Shown: positions 1 through 8,687 of the stretch, in pieces
Layout of the letters: each line of letters opens with the position of its first letter
How positions within the stretch are numbered: position 1 is the stretch's first letter
Origin: Gemmatimonadota bacterium
Lineage (GTDB): Bacteria > Gemmatimonadota > Gemmatimonadetes > Gemmatimonadales > Gemmatimonadaceae
Assembly: GCA_021324775.1 (NCBI GenBank)
Contig: JAJPIM010000008.1
Location: forward strand, 1-64,000
DNA: 64,000 nucleotides
Direction: 5' to 3'
The notes under the pieces: generated by a model
Databases searched by the model: none
Told to the model about the DNA's origin: nothing
Seen by the model: the letters and a program-made list of their open reading frames with translations, nothing else
Position numbers and translations under genes: made by a program

Positions 1-3
1 GTC

Positions 4-1839
4 ATGAAGCTTCTCAATCGCCCGATGCGAATCGGTGCGCTGGTCGCAGGATCCTTGGCTGTGGCCTCGGCCGCCATGGCGCAGGATCTGACGACGCTGA
101 CATCAAATCAGAATAACTGGGTGATGACCGGCCGAACGTATGATCTGCAGCGGTTCAGCCCACTGACGCAGATCACGACGGCCAACGTGGCAAAACTCCA
201 CCCCGTGTGGAGCTTCTCGACCGGCACCCTCCGCGGGCACGAAGGCAACCCGCTGGTGATCGGGAACGTGATGTATGTGCAGTCGTCCTTCCCCAACAAG
301 GTCTATGCACTGGACCTGGCCAAGGACGGCGCGCCGCAGATCTGGCAGTACACGCCGGAGCAGGACGCGAACGTGATTCCGATCGCGTGCTGCGACGTCG
401 TCAACCGTGGCGTAGCATGGCATCCGCCGACGGCCGATCACTCGGCAGGTATCATCTACATCGAGCTGCTGCAGGGTGACCTGCTCGCGCTCGACGCCAA
501 GACCGGGAAGAAGGTCTACCAGGTCAAGAGCGCCGATTTCCACAAGGGCGAGACGATGACGAACGCCCCGATGGTGGTCAAGAACGTCGTCCTCACCGGG
601 ATCTCCGGTGGTGAGTTCGGCGTCCGTGGCCGGATCACGGCGTTCGACGCGCTGGACGGCCACGAGCTGTGGCGGACCTACAGCACGGGCCCGGACAAAG
701 ACGTCGGTATCACGGCCAACACGCTGGCGTCGCCGTATCCCTCGGCGCAGGGCAAAGACCTCGGTGTCTCGACCTGGCAGGGTGATGAGTGGATGCGTGG
801 CGGCGGCACGACGTGGGGATGGTACTCCTACGACCCGGAGCTGAATCTGTTCTATCACGGCTCGGGCAACCCCGGCACGTGGAACCCGGACCAACGCCCC
901 GGCGACAACAAGTGGTCGATGTCGATCTGGGCGCAGAACCCGGAGACGGGCGAGGTCAAGTGGGTGTACCAGATGACCCCGCACGACGCCTGGGACTACG
1001 ATGGTGTCAACGAGATGGTGCTCACCGACCAGATGATCGGTGGCAAGATGGTGAAGGCCCTCACCCACTTCGACCGGAACGGCATCGGCTACACGCTCGA
1101 CCGGACGAACGGCAAGGTGCTCGTGGCCAACCCCTACGGCCCGGTGAACTGGGCGAAGAGCATCGACCTCACGACGGGCCGCCCGGTCGAAGACCCGACC
1201 AAGCGGACCACCGCGAAGGGCAACACCGAAGGAATCTGCCCGGCCGCAATCGGCTTCAAGGATCAGCAGCCGTCGGCGTATTCCCCGAAGACCAAGCTGT
1301 TCTACGTCCCCGTCAACAACATCTGCATGGATTACGAGGGCGTGGAAGTGAAGTACACCGCCGGCCAGCCGTACGTCGGCGCGATCGTGCGCATGTTCCC
1401 GGGCCCCGGTGGAAACCGCGGCCGCTTCATCGCCTGGGACGGCGCGACGGGCAAGGTCGTGTGGGAAGACAAGGAGAACCTCGCCGCGTACGGCGGCGCG
1501 CTGGCTACCGCCGGTGACGTCGTCTTCTACGGCACGATGGAAGGCTGGCTGAAGGCCGTGGACGCGAAGACGGGCAAGCTCCTGTGGAGGTACAAGACCC
1601 CATCAGGCATCATCGGCAACCCGATGACGTATGTCGGCCCGGATGGACGGCAGTATGTCGCCGTGCTCTCGGGTATCGGCGGCTGGGCGGGGATCGGGGT
1701 CGCGGCCGGCATTGGCGCGGAAGACCCGACCGCTGGACTGGGCGCCCTCGGGGCGTTCGGCGACGCGGGCAGTTTCACGACGCAGGGCGGCGTGCTCACC
1801 GTGTTCGCAATGGACAAGGCTGGCGCCGCAGGCCAGTAG
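4..1839 (+). CDS. xoxF: Lanthanide-dependent PQQ methanol dehydrogenase XoxF
   Basis: Periplasmic quinoprotein that oxidises methanol to formaldehyde with PQQ and passes electrons to a cytochrome c. The 611-residue chain starts with a signal peptide cut after AMA (about residue 26). It carries the vicinal disulfide pair Cys129-Cys130 and the catalytic region around residues 328-334, where Asp331-Tyr-Asp333 appears. The second Asp is the extra lanthanide ligand typical of XoxF; calcium enzymes (MxaF) have Ala there. The Gly-rich C-terminal stretch ending in GGVLTVFAM is also XoxF-like. No small MxaI subunit gene follows. It is first in an operon with XoxJ-, XoxG- and beta-propeller-like genes. 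The promoter lies outside the window. Family assignment is secure; metal use is inferred from the DYD motif. Confidence 0.97.
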   Translation: MKLLNRPMRIGALVAGSLAVASAAMAQDLTTLTSNQNNWVMTGRTYDLQRFSPLTQITTANVAKLHPVWSFSTGTLRGHEGNPLVIGNVMYVQSSFPNKVYALDLAKDGAPQIWQYTPEQDANVIPIACCDVVNRGVAWHPPTADHSAGIIYIELLQGDLLALDAKTGKKVYQVKSADFHKGETMTNAPMVVKNVVLTGISGGEFGVRGRITAFDALDGHELWRTYSTGPDKDVGITANTLASPYPSAQGKDLGVSTWQGDEWMRGGGTTWGWYSYDPELNLFYHGSGNPGTWNPDQRPGDNKWSMSIWAQNPETGEVKWVYQMTPHDAWDYDGVNEMVLTDQMIGGKMVKALTHFDRNGIGYTLDRTNGKVLVANPYGPVNWAKSIDLTTGRPVEDPTKRTTAKGNTEGICPAAIGFKDQQPSAYSPKTKLFYVPVNNICMDYEGVEVKYTAGQPYVGAIVRMFPGPGGNRGRFIAWDGATGKVVWEDKENLAAYGGALATAGDVVFYGTMEGWLKAVDAKTGKLLWRYKTPSGIIGNPMTYVGPDGRQYVAVLSGIGGWAGIGVAAGIGAEDPTAGLGALGAFGDAGSFTTQGGVLTVFAMDKAGAAGQ

Positions 1840-1841
1840 TC

Positions 1842-1884
1842 CAAGATTCGCCGGGGTCGCTGCGCGAGGACCCCGGCAGTCTTG
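1842..1884 (+). terminator. Strong intercistronic hairpin after xoxF
   Basis: Right after the xoxF stop, arms at 1842-1858 and 1869-1884 form a stem of about 14 pairs (GGGGTC with GACCCC at its core, CAAGA with TCTTG at its base). No long T-run follows, so it is more likely a partial terminator or an mRNA-stabilising element that lets xoxF be expressed above the downstream genes than a full stop. Confidence 0.55.
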
Positions 1885-1988
1885 TTGCTCGACAACAGCA
1901 TGTGATGACCGGGTGTCGCGGAGACCATCCCGCGGCACCCGGTCGGCTGTAGTGGGTCAGTTACATTGCGCTCAGGAGGGCTGAACAG

Positions 1989-2942
1989 ATGGCGGATGGC
2001 ATGTCGCATCGGGTCCCGGGGACGCCGCGAGCGCCCGTCTTTACAACGGCGGTGGCGACGGCGAGCGGGATCGCCCTGTTGACCGCGATGACCGTCGCGG
2101 CGGTCTGGGCGCCGCCCGTGACTGCACAGCAGACGCAGACTCCTGCTGCATCGGCGGCAGGGAGCGCCACGCCACCATCGCACACGCGGCCGCCGCACGC
2201 GTTGCGCGTCTGCGCTGATCCGGACAACATGCCGGCCACGGACGACAAGCTCGAAGGCTTCGACAACAAGATCGCCGCCCTCATGGCCAAGGACCTCGGC
2301 GATTCGGTCACCTACACCTGGTGGCCTACACGCCGTGGCTTCGTGCGCAACACGCTCTCCGCTTCGGACTGCGACGTCGTGTTTGGAGTGCCGAAGGGCT
2401 ACGATCTGGTGCTGGCGACGAAGCCGTACTACCGCTCGGCGTACGTCGCGGTCACGCGGCGTGATCGCCATCTCAAGATCACGTCTCTGGATGACAGTGG
2501 ATTGAAGTCGTTCAAGATCGGCGTCACGCAGTTCGGCGACGACTATACCAACACCCCGCCGGCGCAGGCGCTAGGCGCACGCGGCATCAACCAGAGCGTC
2601 GTCGGGTTTACGTCGTTCTACAACGCTGAGCATCGGCCGAGCGAGATCATCGAGGCGGTGGCGAAGGGCCAGATCGATGCCGCACTCGCCTGGGGACCGT
2701 TGGCGGGATACTTCGCGAAGCACTCGGCGGTTCCGCTCGATCTCACCGTGCTGCCGGACACCGACCGGGCGACTGGCTTCCCCTTTGCGTACGAGCTGAC
2801 CCTGGGCGTACGCCGGGCGGATCGCGGCTTGCGAGATACCCTGAACGCCCTGATCGACCGGCATCGCGCCGACATCGAGGCGATTCTGCGCGACTACGGT
2901 GTGCCATTACTTCCGCTGGCGACGGAATCGGCGTCGCAGTAG
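1989..2942 (+). CDS. xoxJ: XoxJ/MxaJ-like periplasmic substrate-binding protein
   Basis: Family of quinoprotein dehydrogenase-associated solute-binding proteins (type 3 periplasmic binding fold), thought to help activate or assemble the methanol dehydrogenase. The 317-residue protein has a long N-terminal export region (hydrophobic segment about residues 20-45, ending near AQQ). The mature part opens with LRVCADPDNMPATDD, the usual start of this family, followed by GFDNKIAALMAKDLG. It lies 150 bp after xoxF and 128 bp before the cytochrome c gene, the standard xoxFJG-type arrangement. The ligand is unknown for the family. Confidence 0.9.
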   Translation: MADGMSHRVPGTPRAPVFTTAVATASGIALLTAMTVAAVWAPPVTAQQTQTPAASAAGSATPPSHTRPPHALRVCADPDNMPATDDKLEGFDNKIAALMAKDLGDSVTYTWWPTRRGFVRNTLSASDCDVVFGVPKGYDLVLATKPYYRSAYVAVTRRDRHLKITSLDDSGLKSFKIGVTQFGDDYTNTPPAQALGARGINQSVVGFTSFYNAEHRPSEIIEAVAKGQIDAALAWGPLAGYFAKHSAVPLDLTVLPDTDRATGFPFAYELTLGVRRADRGLRDTLNALIDRHRADIEAILRDYGVPLLPLATESASQ

Positions 2943-3070
2943 TCCGTGCGCTCGCCGCCCAGGGGTGCAGCACGGCGGGACTTCTGCGGGTCTTCATACG
3001 TATCGAACTTACGAATCGCCATGACGCACAGTCGCGGCTGGGCGAGCAACCAGGAGACGCGAGAATCCGT

Positions 3071-3619
3071 ATGCAACACTCGAATTCGCCGGCGCGCCGG
3101 GGCCCTGGGTTTCCACGCATCGTAATTGCTGGGGGCGCCATTGTGGCGGTCGCGGTCTTCGCTGCCGCCGTGGCCCCACGCCCGCCGGCGCCGCGTGTAG
3201 CGGAGGCACCGGCCACCGCGATGACCGCACCCGGAGATACGGACCATCTGGCTGTCAACAACGTGGTCTATCAGGGGTGGAAGATGTTCGAGGTCTACTG
3301 CACCAGGTGTCACGGCGAAGACGCAGTGGGCAGCAGCTTTGCTCCTGCACTCAGGAAGTCCGTCGGCCCGTCGGGAACAATCGACCACAAGGCGTTCTTC
3401 CTCACGGTGACGAACGGGCGTCCAGGTAAAGGGATGCCGACGTGGGGCAATACCCTGTCGCCCGAGCAGAAGGAAGACGTCTGGAATTACCTCCGCGCGC
3501 TGGCGGTCGGCGGCCTCGGCAACGGGCGGCCGCATCTCAAGCCCGGCGCCAGCCGTGACTCGACAGTGCTGCCTCCAAAGGTCGGCCAGGACACCACCTG
3601 GCCCGGGCCTACATCCTGA
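3071..3619 (+). CDS. xoxG: XoxG-like cytochrome c, electron acceptor of methanol dehydrogenase
   Basis: Monohaem c-type cytochrome expected to take electrons from XoxF-PQQ. The 182-residue protein has an N-terminal membrane segment or uncleaved signal (about residues 16-36) and one haem motif, Cys77-Thr-Arg-Cys80-His81. The likely distal ligand is Met122 in GKGMPTWG. The single-haem class I fold and position after xoxJ fit XoxG/cytochrome cL. Sequence alone does not prove it is the physiological partner, since similar cytochromes serve other PQQ enzymes. Confidence 0.88.
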   Translation: MQHSNSPARRGPGFPRIVIAGGAIVAVAVFAAAVAPRPPAPRVAEAPATAMTAPGDTDHLAVNNVVYQGWKMFEVYCTRCHGEDAVGSSFAPALRKSVGPSGTIDHKAFFLTVTNGRPGKGMPTWGNTLSPEQKEDVWNYLRALAVGGLGNGRPHLKPGASRDSTVLPPKVGQDTTWPGPTS

Positions 3620-3632
3620 CACGGAACTCGTA

Positions 3633-4754
3633 ATGCGCTCTTCGCGTTTCACGTCGTTGCGGCGTTCTGGCCCGGACATGCCGGGCTCGCGTTCACACTC
3701 CTCTCTCGCCGTCGCGTCCGCCATGGCGCCCGCCGCTGCGATGGTGCTGCTGCTGGTACTGGCAGCGTGCACAGCCGAGCGATCCGGGAATTCGGGGTCG
3801 GCACCGGCTGGGGATTCTTCACCCCCTGCGACGGCCGGCACCGCCGTGATCGCGCCGGTGGAACACGGCACGCTCTTCGTCAGCAACGAGGGCGACAACA
3901 CATTGAGCGTCGTAGACGCGGCCACGGACAGCGTCATTGGGACCGTGCCGGTGGGCAACCGTCCGCGCGGGATGGCCGTGAGCCTGGACGGGAAGACCGT
4001 CTATGTGGCGCTGGGGCGTGACAACGCCGTGGGTGTCGTCGATGTGGCGAGCCGGACGATGACCGACAAAATCCCGTGCGGCACCGACCCTGAACAGGTC
4101 GCGCTCTCACTCGACGGCAAGACCCTCTACGTGTCGAATGAAGAGATCGCGATGGCGACCGCGGTCGACGTCGCGACCAAGAAAACGATCTTCAGCGTGC
4201 CCGTCGGGAAGGAACCGGAGGGCGTGCTCGTGACGCCGGACGGGCAGAAGGTCTATGTGACGAACGAGAGCTCGAGTTCAGTGACCGTCCTCAATGCGAA
4301 GACCGGCAAGCAGCGGGCGCAGTTCCCGGTCGGAGCGCGGCCCCGTTTCGTCGTGTTCTCGCGCGACGGCTCGAAGGCGGTCGTGACGTCGGAGCAAGGC
4401 GGGTCGGTGACGATCGTCGATCTCCCGAAGGACGTGCCGCTCAAGACCGTGCCGGTGGGCGACAGCACGAAACCGACCGGCGTCGCGATCTCACACGATG
4501 GCCTGACCGCCTACTTCGCCAATGGGCGCGCGAACCGCGTCTCGATCTTCAGCATCGCCGCGATGATGGTAACCGACACGATCCCGGTCGGCCAACGGCC
4601 CTGGGGTGTGGCTCTCACGTCCGACGGCAACATCCTGTACACCGCGGACGGCCGGTCTAACCAGGTGTCAGAGGTCGACGTCATTCACAAGCACGTCGTC
4701 CGGACCATCAAGGTCGGCGAACGGCCGTATGGTGTGGTGATCGTGGGAGGGTAG
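3633..4754 (+). CDS. YVTN beta-propeller lipoprotein of PQQ dehydrogenase loci
   Basis: Secreted or outer-surface beta-propeller built from about seven YVTN-type blades with repeating units such as TVYVAL, TLYVSN and KVYVTN. It resembles the PQQ-dependent catabolism-associated beta-propeller family. I chose the ATG at 3633, 13 bp after the cytochrome stop; an ATG at 3678 would also precede the signal. A hydrophobic segment ends in the lipobox LAAC, so the mature protein should be a lipoprotein. A longer frame upstream of 3633 overlaps the cytochrome gene and is not used. Role unknown; a scaffold or binding role near the dehydrogenase is likely. Confidence 0.87.
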   Translation: MRSSRFTSLRRSGPDMPGSRSHSSLAVASAMAPAAAMVLLLVLAACTAERSGNSGSAPAGDSSPPATAGTAVIAPVEHGTLFVSNEGDNTLSVVDAATDSVIGTVPVGNRPRGMAVSLDGKTVYVALGRDNAVGVVDVASRTMTDKIPCGTDPEQVALSLDGKTLYVSNEEIAMATAVDVATKKTIFSVPVGKEPEGVLVTPDGQKVYVTNESSSSVTVLNAKTGKQRAQFPVGARPRFVVFSRDGSKAVVTSEQGGSVTIVDLPKDVPLKTVPVGDSTKPTGVAISHDGLTAYFANGRANRVSIFSIAAMMVTDTIPVGQRPWGVALTSDGNILYTADGRSNQVSEVDVIHKHVVRTIKVGERPYGVVIVGG

Positions 4755-4781
4755 GACGTAGTGCGGACGGGCAAGCGAAGC

Positions 4782-4817
4782 GGGGAGAACAGACCTACTC
4801 TCTGCTCTCCCCTTTTT
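4782..4817 (+). terminator. Intrinsic terminator of the xox operon
   Basis: GGGGAGA at 4782-4788 pairs with TCTCCCC at 4806-4812, with an inner AGA/TCT pair, followed directly by five Ts (4813-4817). It ends the plus-strand operon. The downstream arm doubles as the last codons of the convergent HD-GYP gene, whose stop is at 4795-4797. Confidence 0.85.
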
Positions 4818-5931
4818 CCTGCCGGGCCGCGACAACGGCTTTGAGCGCGGCGAACACTGCGGGATCGAGCAGGCGGCCGACGTACAGGCGCAGGTGGCGC
4901 AGCGCTTCGTTCGTGCTCAGCGGGTCTCGATACGACCGCCGCGATGTGAGCGCCACGAAGGCATCGGCCGCTGACAGGATGCGGCCACCGATCGAGATCG
5001 AGTTGCCTTCGACGGCACGGGGGTACCCGGTGCCATCGAAGTGCTCGTGATGATCGCGCACATATTCGAGCACGGGGCCGAGGTGCTCGAGCGGGCTCAG
5101 GATCTCGAGACCGATGCGTACATGGTCCTGCACATGATCGTATTCGTCCGGCGTGAGTGCGCCGGGTTTGTGCAGCACGGTTTCCCGCGTGCCGATCTTG
5201 CCGACGTCCGCGAGCCGGGCGGCGAGGCGCACCGCATCCACGATGTCGGACTCGAGCCCCATGGTGGTCGCGATGTCGGCGGCCAGTGTCGCCATGCGCT
5301 GTGAATGCCCGCGCAGGAACGTGTCCTTGGCTTCCATCGCGCGCACCAGTGCTTCCGCCATGCTGACGTTCATCGCGCGGAGCGCCGTCTTCTCGTGCTC
5401 GAGTGCGGCGGTCCGGGCCGCGACTGCCTCACGGATCGCGACCGTCGTGCGCTGCTGGGCTGATTCGCGCTCGGCGAGCGCCCGCGCCACCGCCGCCTCG
5501 AGGACCGTGCGCTCGACGGGCTTCGTGAGATAATCGGACGCGCCGGCGCGCAGCGCTGTCGTCGCGGTGGCCGCGTCGTCGACCGCCGACACGACGATCA
5601 GCGCGACTTCGGGATCGACCTCGCGGGCGCGGCGCATGACCGCGAACCCATCCAGCCCCGGCATGCGCACATCGCACAGCACGACCGAGAATTGCTCGCG
5701 GCCCAGGGCCGCGATCGCGTCTTCTCCGGACGCGGCCGTGTCTACCGTATAGTGAGCGTGCGTGAGGATGCCGGCGAATGCCCTCCGCACTCCCTCCTCG
5801 TCATCCACCACCAGCAGTGGCAGCAGGGACTGGGGGGAGGCGACGTCGATGGCGGGAGCACGGCCCGGCTTGGGGGCCGGAGCCGCACCATTCGTCGAGG
5901 GGGCGCGAGAGGGGCGAGTCTGAGTGGGCAT
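4795..5931 (-). CDS. Response regulator with degenerate HD-GYP domain
   Basis: The 378-residue protein has a receiver domain at about residues 36-145 (acidic Asp43/Asp44, phospho-acceptor Asp87, Lys137), a helical linker, then an HD-GYP domain at about 200-365. HD-GYP proteins usually degrade cyclic di-GMP using a metal site. Here GTGYP (300-304), HH at 294-295, His209 and His270 are kept, but the name-giving HD dyad reads Ala241-Asp242, so one metal ligand is missing. Catalysis may be lost or changed. It converges with the xox operon and lies downstream of the minus-strand pterin genes, but a regulatory link to C1 genes is only positional. Confidence 0.88.
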   Translation of the reverse strand: MPTQTRPSRAPSTNGAAPAPKPGRAPAIDVASPQSLLPLLVVDDEEGVRRAFAGILTHAHYTVDTAASGEDAIAALGREQFSVVLCDVRMPGLDGFAVMRRAREVDPEVALIVVSAVDDAATATTALRAGASDYLTKPVERTVLEAAVARALAERESAQQRTTVAIREAVAARTAALEHEKTALRAMNVSMAEALVRAMEAKDTFLRGHSQRMATLAADIATTMGLESDIVDAVRLAARLADVGKIGTRETVLHKPGALTPDEYDHVQDHVRIGLEILSPLEHLGPVLEYVRDHHEHFDGTGYPRAVEGNSISIGGRILSAADAFVALTSRRSYRDPLSTNEALRHLRLYVGRLLDPAVFAALKAVVAARQEKGESRE

Positions 5932-6081
5932 GGGACGGACAAGTCCGCATTACAGGACGACTGACCGCCAAACAGGGGAACAGTTGGCTGCCCGGGGACC
6001 CACTCGACGCCAGCGACGGACGCGGCATCGGTGACGAAAATCGGGACTGGAGACGTGCCGGGCACCACTGGGGCGGGCCGG

Positions 6082-7107
6082 TCAGCCCTCGTCCCAGACC
6101 CGGGCGCCGGTATTGGTGAACGGACCCTCGAAAACGGCCCCCGGAAGCGCACCGGTCTGTGCGGCGGCCTGCGGGCGCAGCTCCGGCCGGTCGCGCATGC
6201 TCTCGGCAAGGGCGGCACCGGCGGCCGCATCCGGGGCCAGGGCGTATACGGCAGGACCCCACGAACTCTGTCCCACACCGGTGGCCCCTGCGGCGACGAG
6301 GCTGGCGATGAGCGTCGCGGGCGCCCCCGTAGCGAACGGTCCGCCCTGCGCGGCCGCAAACCAGCTTCCGTTGATCCGCTGGATCTCGGTGAGGGCGGCG
6401 CCAAAGCCCGCGAAATCCCGCTCGACGAGCGCCGGAAGAAGGGCGACCAGCGCCAGGTGGGCGACCCGCGCCGCCTCGCTCGGAGGCGGCAGTTGCAGCG
6501 TCGCGAACGCGGCGGTTTCGGCGTCGCCACTGACCCCCGGCGGCGCCGCCGGGATCACGACCACACATCGCCACTCAGAGGGGATCGGGATGTGCGCGAG
6601 CAGCGGTGCGGGCAGGTCATGGCCGGGACGCCGGCCGCCTTCGACGATGAACCCGCCGTACGCGAACACATACGTGCCGATCGCCGAGCGCCGGGCCCGG
6701 CCTGTTGCCCGCGCCAAGTCTGCGGCGCTGCGCGGCAGGTCGTAGATCTCGGCGATCGTGCGCGCGGTCGCCAGCGCGATCTGCGTTCCGGATCCCAATC
6801 CCCGATGCGCGGGAATGGTCCGGTGCACCGTTACGTGCGCGCCGCTTGCGACGCCGTAGTGGCTCAGTACGCGCCGCGCCGCATCGTGTGCCGCACCGAC
6901 CTGCTGCGACGTGACATCATCCAGGCGGAGCTGCGCACCAGCTTGCACCGTCAGCGCGGGAGCCGGCGTGGCCGACACGAGCACGGATGGGACGGGGACG
7001 GCCGCGCCGATGCCGCCGAACCGCCGGCCGAGCGACCCGCCGAGGTCGAGCATGCCGAAATGGAGGCGCGCAGCGGCCTCCACGAAGACATGCCTGGATG
7101 CGTTCAC
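6082..7107 (-). CDS. Beta-ribofuranosylaminobenzene 5'-phosphate synthase
   Basis: GHMP-kinase superfamily protein that couples 4-aminobenzoate with PRPP, releasing CO2, the committed step of H4MPT biosynthesis. The 341-residue protein contains the glycine-rich motif HRGLGSGTQIALATA and an N-terminal ARLHFGMLDLGG stretch usual for beta-RFAP synthases. I chose the GTG at 7107 because it overlaps the DUF447 stop by four bases (GTGA). A longer upstream frame overlaps that gene. Its pABA substrate would come from the adjacent PabA/B/C. Confidence 0.93.
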   Translation of the reverse strand: MNASRHVFVEAAARLHFGMLDLGGSLGRRFGGIGAAVPVPSVLVSATPAPALTVQAGAQLRLDDVTSQQVGAAHDAARRVLSHYGVASGAHVTVHRTIPAHRGLGSGTQIALATARTIAEIYDLPRSAADLARATGRARRSAIGTYVFAYGGFIVEGGRRPGHDLPAPLLAHIPIPSEWRCVVVIPAAPPGVSGDAETAAFATLQLPPPSEAARVAHLALVALLPALVERDFAGFGAALTEIQRINGSWFAAAQGGPFATGAPATLIASLVAAGATGVGQSSWGPAVYALAPDAAAGAALAESMRDRPELRPQAAAQTGALPGAVFEGPFTNTGARVWDEG

Positions 7108-7679
7108 GTGCCTCGCGACTGCGGCGGACGGACGCGCGAGGAACGGATGAAATCCGTGAGCAGCTCCATCGCCTCGAACTCGCGCGGACCTGCCGTCTTG
7201 TTGACGATGATCTGCAGCTTCGCGAGCTCCGATTCGATCTCGGCGCGCGGGATCAGGTGCAGCCTCGTCGAAAGGATCGCCGTCTCCAGCACGGCATTGC
7301 GGGCGCGATTGAATCCGAGAAACTCGCGGCGCGCGCCATGATGGACCACCCGGGTCTCGATCCGAGATCGCGGAGGCGTCGCGTCGATGGACCGCACCTC
7401 GAGCTCTCGCCACGAGCATGCGGCGTCGAGCACTGCACCGCGCACCACCGTCGCGGGGCCGGCCGGATACTGGGGGTTGGAAATCGCTGCCTGGGCGAAG
7501 AGGAACACGTCGTCCGTGAGGTTCACGACGGCAGCGCCCGTCGCCTGAATGTTGCGAAACGTCGTCGTCTCGAGGAACGGCTTGACGACGATCACATCGT
7601 CGCCCCATTCGACGCCCATCGGCGCGAAATTGATGGCACCCTGGCTATCGACCGTCGTGATGATCGACTCGATGATCAT
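7104..7679 (-). CDS. DUF447 family protein of the H4MPT gene set
   Basis: 191-residue protein matching DUF447, a flavin-reductase-like split-barrel family that co-occurs with H4MPT-linked C1 metabolism in methanogens and methylotrophs. Visible family features are the N-terminal IIESIITTVDSQGAINFAPMG and the later VVHHGARREFLGFNRARNAV. It starts at an ATG and is coupled by a four-base overlap to beta-RFAP synthase. A role in a pterin or methanofuran step, perhaps flavin-dependent, is inferred from context. Its biochemical function is not established. Confidence 0.85.
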   Translation of the reverse strand: MIIESIITTVDSQGAINFAPMGVEWGDDVIVVKPFLETTTFRNIQATGAAVVNLTDDVFLFAQAAISNPQYPAGPATVVRGAVLDAACSWRELEVRSIDATPPRSRIETRVVHHGARREFLGFNRARNAVLETAILSTRLHLIPRAEIESELAKLQIIVNKTAGPREFEAMELLTDFIRSSRVRPPQSRGT

Positions 7680-7715
7680 GCGGTCGTCAGATGGGGCCAG
7701 TCATCGTGGTGCTCG

Positions 7716-8687
7716 TCACGCCGTGCCATCCAATTCGTCCGCGATCGCGCTGGCCACGAGTCCGCGGTACGCGGCTCTCACGCGGCCAGTCAGTGGTCCG
7801 GGCCGCCCGGATCCGACGCGCCGCTCGCCGATCCGCGTCACTGGGGCGATCTCGCGCACCGAGCTGGTGAGAAAGACTTCGTCTGCGGCATCGAGCTCCC
7901 CAGGAGGGATCGGAGCTTCGTCGGCCGCGATGCCCATCGACTCGAGAATTCCGAGTACCGTTTGGCGTGTGATGCCTGGGAGAATGCCGCAGGAGCGAGG
8001 CGGCGTCCGGACAATACCACCGGCGACCAGAAACAGGTTGCTCGATGTGCCTTCGCACAGATGGCCGGCCGTGTCGAGGAACAACGCATCGTCGGCGCCG
8101 TGATCTCTCGCCTCGGTGAGCGCCAGCACGGTATCGGTGTAGGACAGCGTCTTGAGGCCCGCGGACGGCGCGTATTCATTCCGGCGTCCGGACGCGATGC
8201 GGGCCGTGATTCCGGTGGTGGCGAGTGTGGCGGGAACGGCCGGGAGCCGGCCGATCAGCAGCACGGTCGTGGGGACGACCCCCGATGGCGCGGCCACCCC
8301 CGCCCCGGTGCCGCGGCTCATCGTCAGGCGCACCGACGCATCGGCCCGAGCCGCGCGCAGTTCGCGCGTGGCGGCGGCCACCGTCTGCTCGTGGTGCGGC
8401 GGGACCGGGATCCCCAGCCGCGCCGCGGTCACGGACAGGCGCGCCATGTGGGCGTCGAGACAGAAGATCACGCCGCGGTAGGCGCGCATCGTCTCAAAGC
8501 AGCCGTCCGCGAGCGTGAACCCCCGGTCGGACACCGACAACGCCGGCGCGTCCGGGTTGGCGCGGAGGCCGTTGACCCAGCACATCGCGCGTTCGAGAGT
8601 TGCACCCGCAGGCGGATGCTCGGGCACCGCGCTGCCGGAGGCGCCGGCCAGGGCGTGATGCGGCATTGGCTGAGCCGGCGGCATCAC
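7716..8687 (-). CDS. pabC: Class IV aminotransferase, 4-amino-4-deoxychorismate lyase
   Basis: PLP enzyme of fold type IV. The likely PLP lysine is in GLKTLSYTD, and the N-terminal half has the usual LSVSDRGFTLADGCFETMR start. Directly after PabA (GTGA overlap, GTG start at 8687, ATG one codon later), the best call is aminodeoxychorismate lyase, which makes pABA for the arylamine part of H4MPT. A branched-chain or D-amino acid transaminase is possible by fold but unlikely given PabA and PabB next door. Confidence 0.88.
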   Translation of the reverse strand: MMPPAQPMPHHALAGASGSAVPEHPPAGATLERAMCWVNGLRANPDAPALSVSDRGFTLADGCFETMRAYRGVIFCLDAHMARLSVTAARLGIPVPPHHEQTVAAATRELRAARADASVRLTMSRGTGAGVAAPSGVVPTTVLLIGRLPAVPATLATTGITARIASGRRNEYAPSAGLKTLSYTDTVLALTEARDHGADDALFLDTAGHLCEGTSSNLFLVAGGIVRTPPRSCGILPGITRQTVLGILESMGIAADEAPIPPGELDAADEVFLTSSVREIAPVTRIGERRVGSGRPGPLTGRVRAAYRGLVASAIADELDGTA

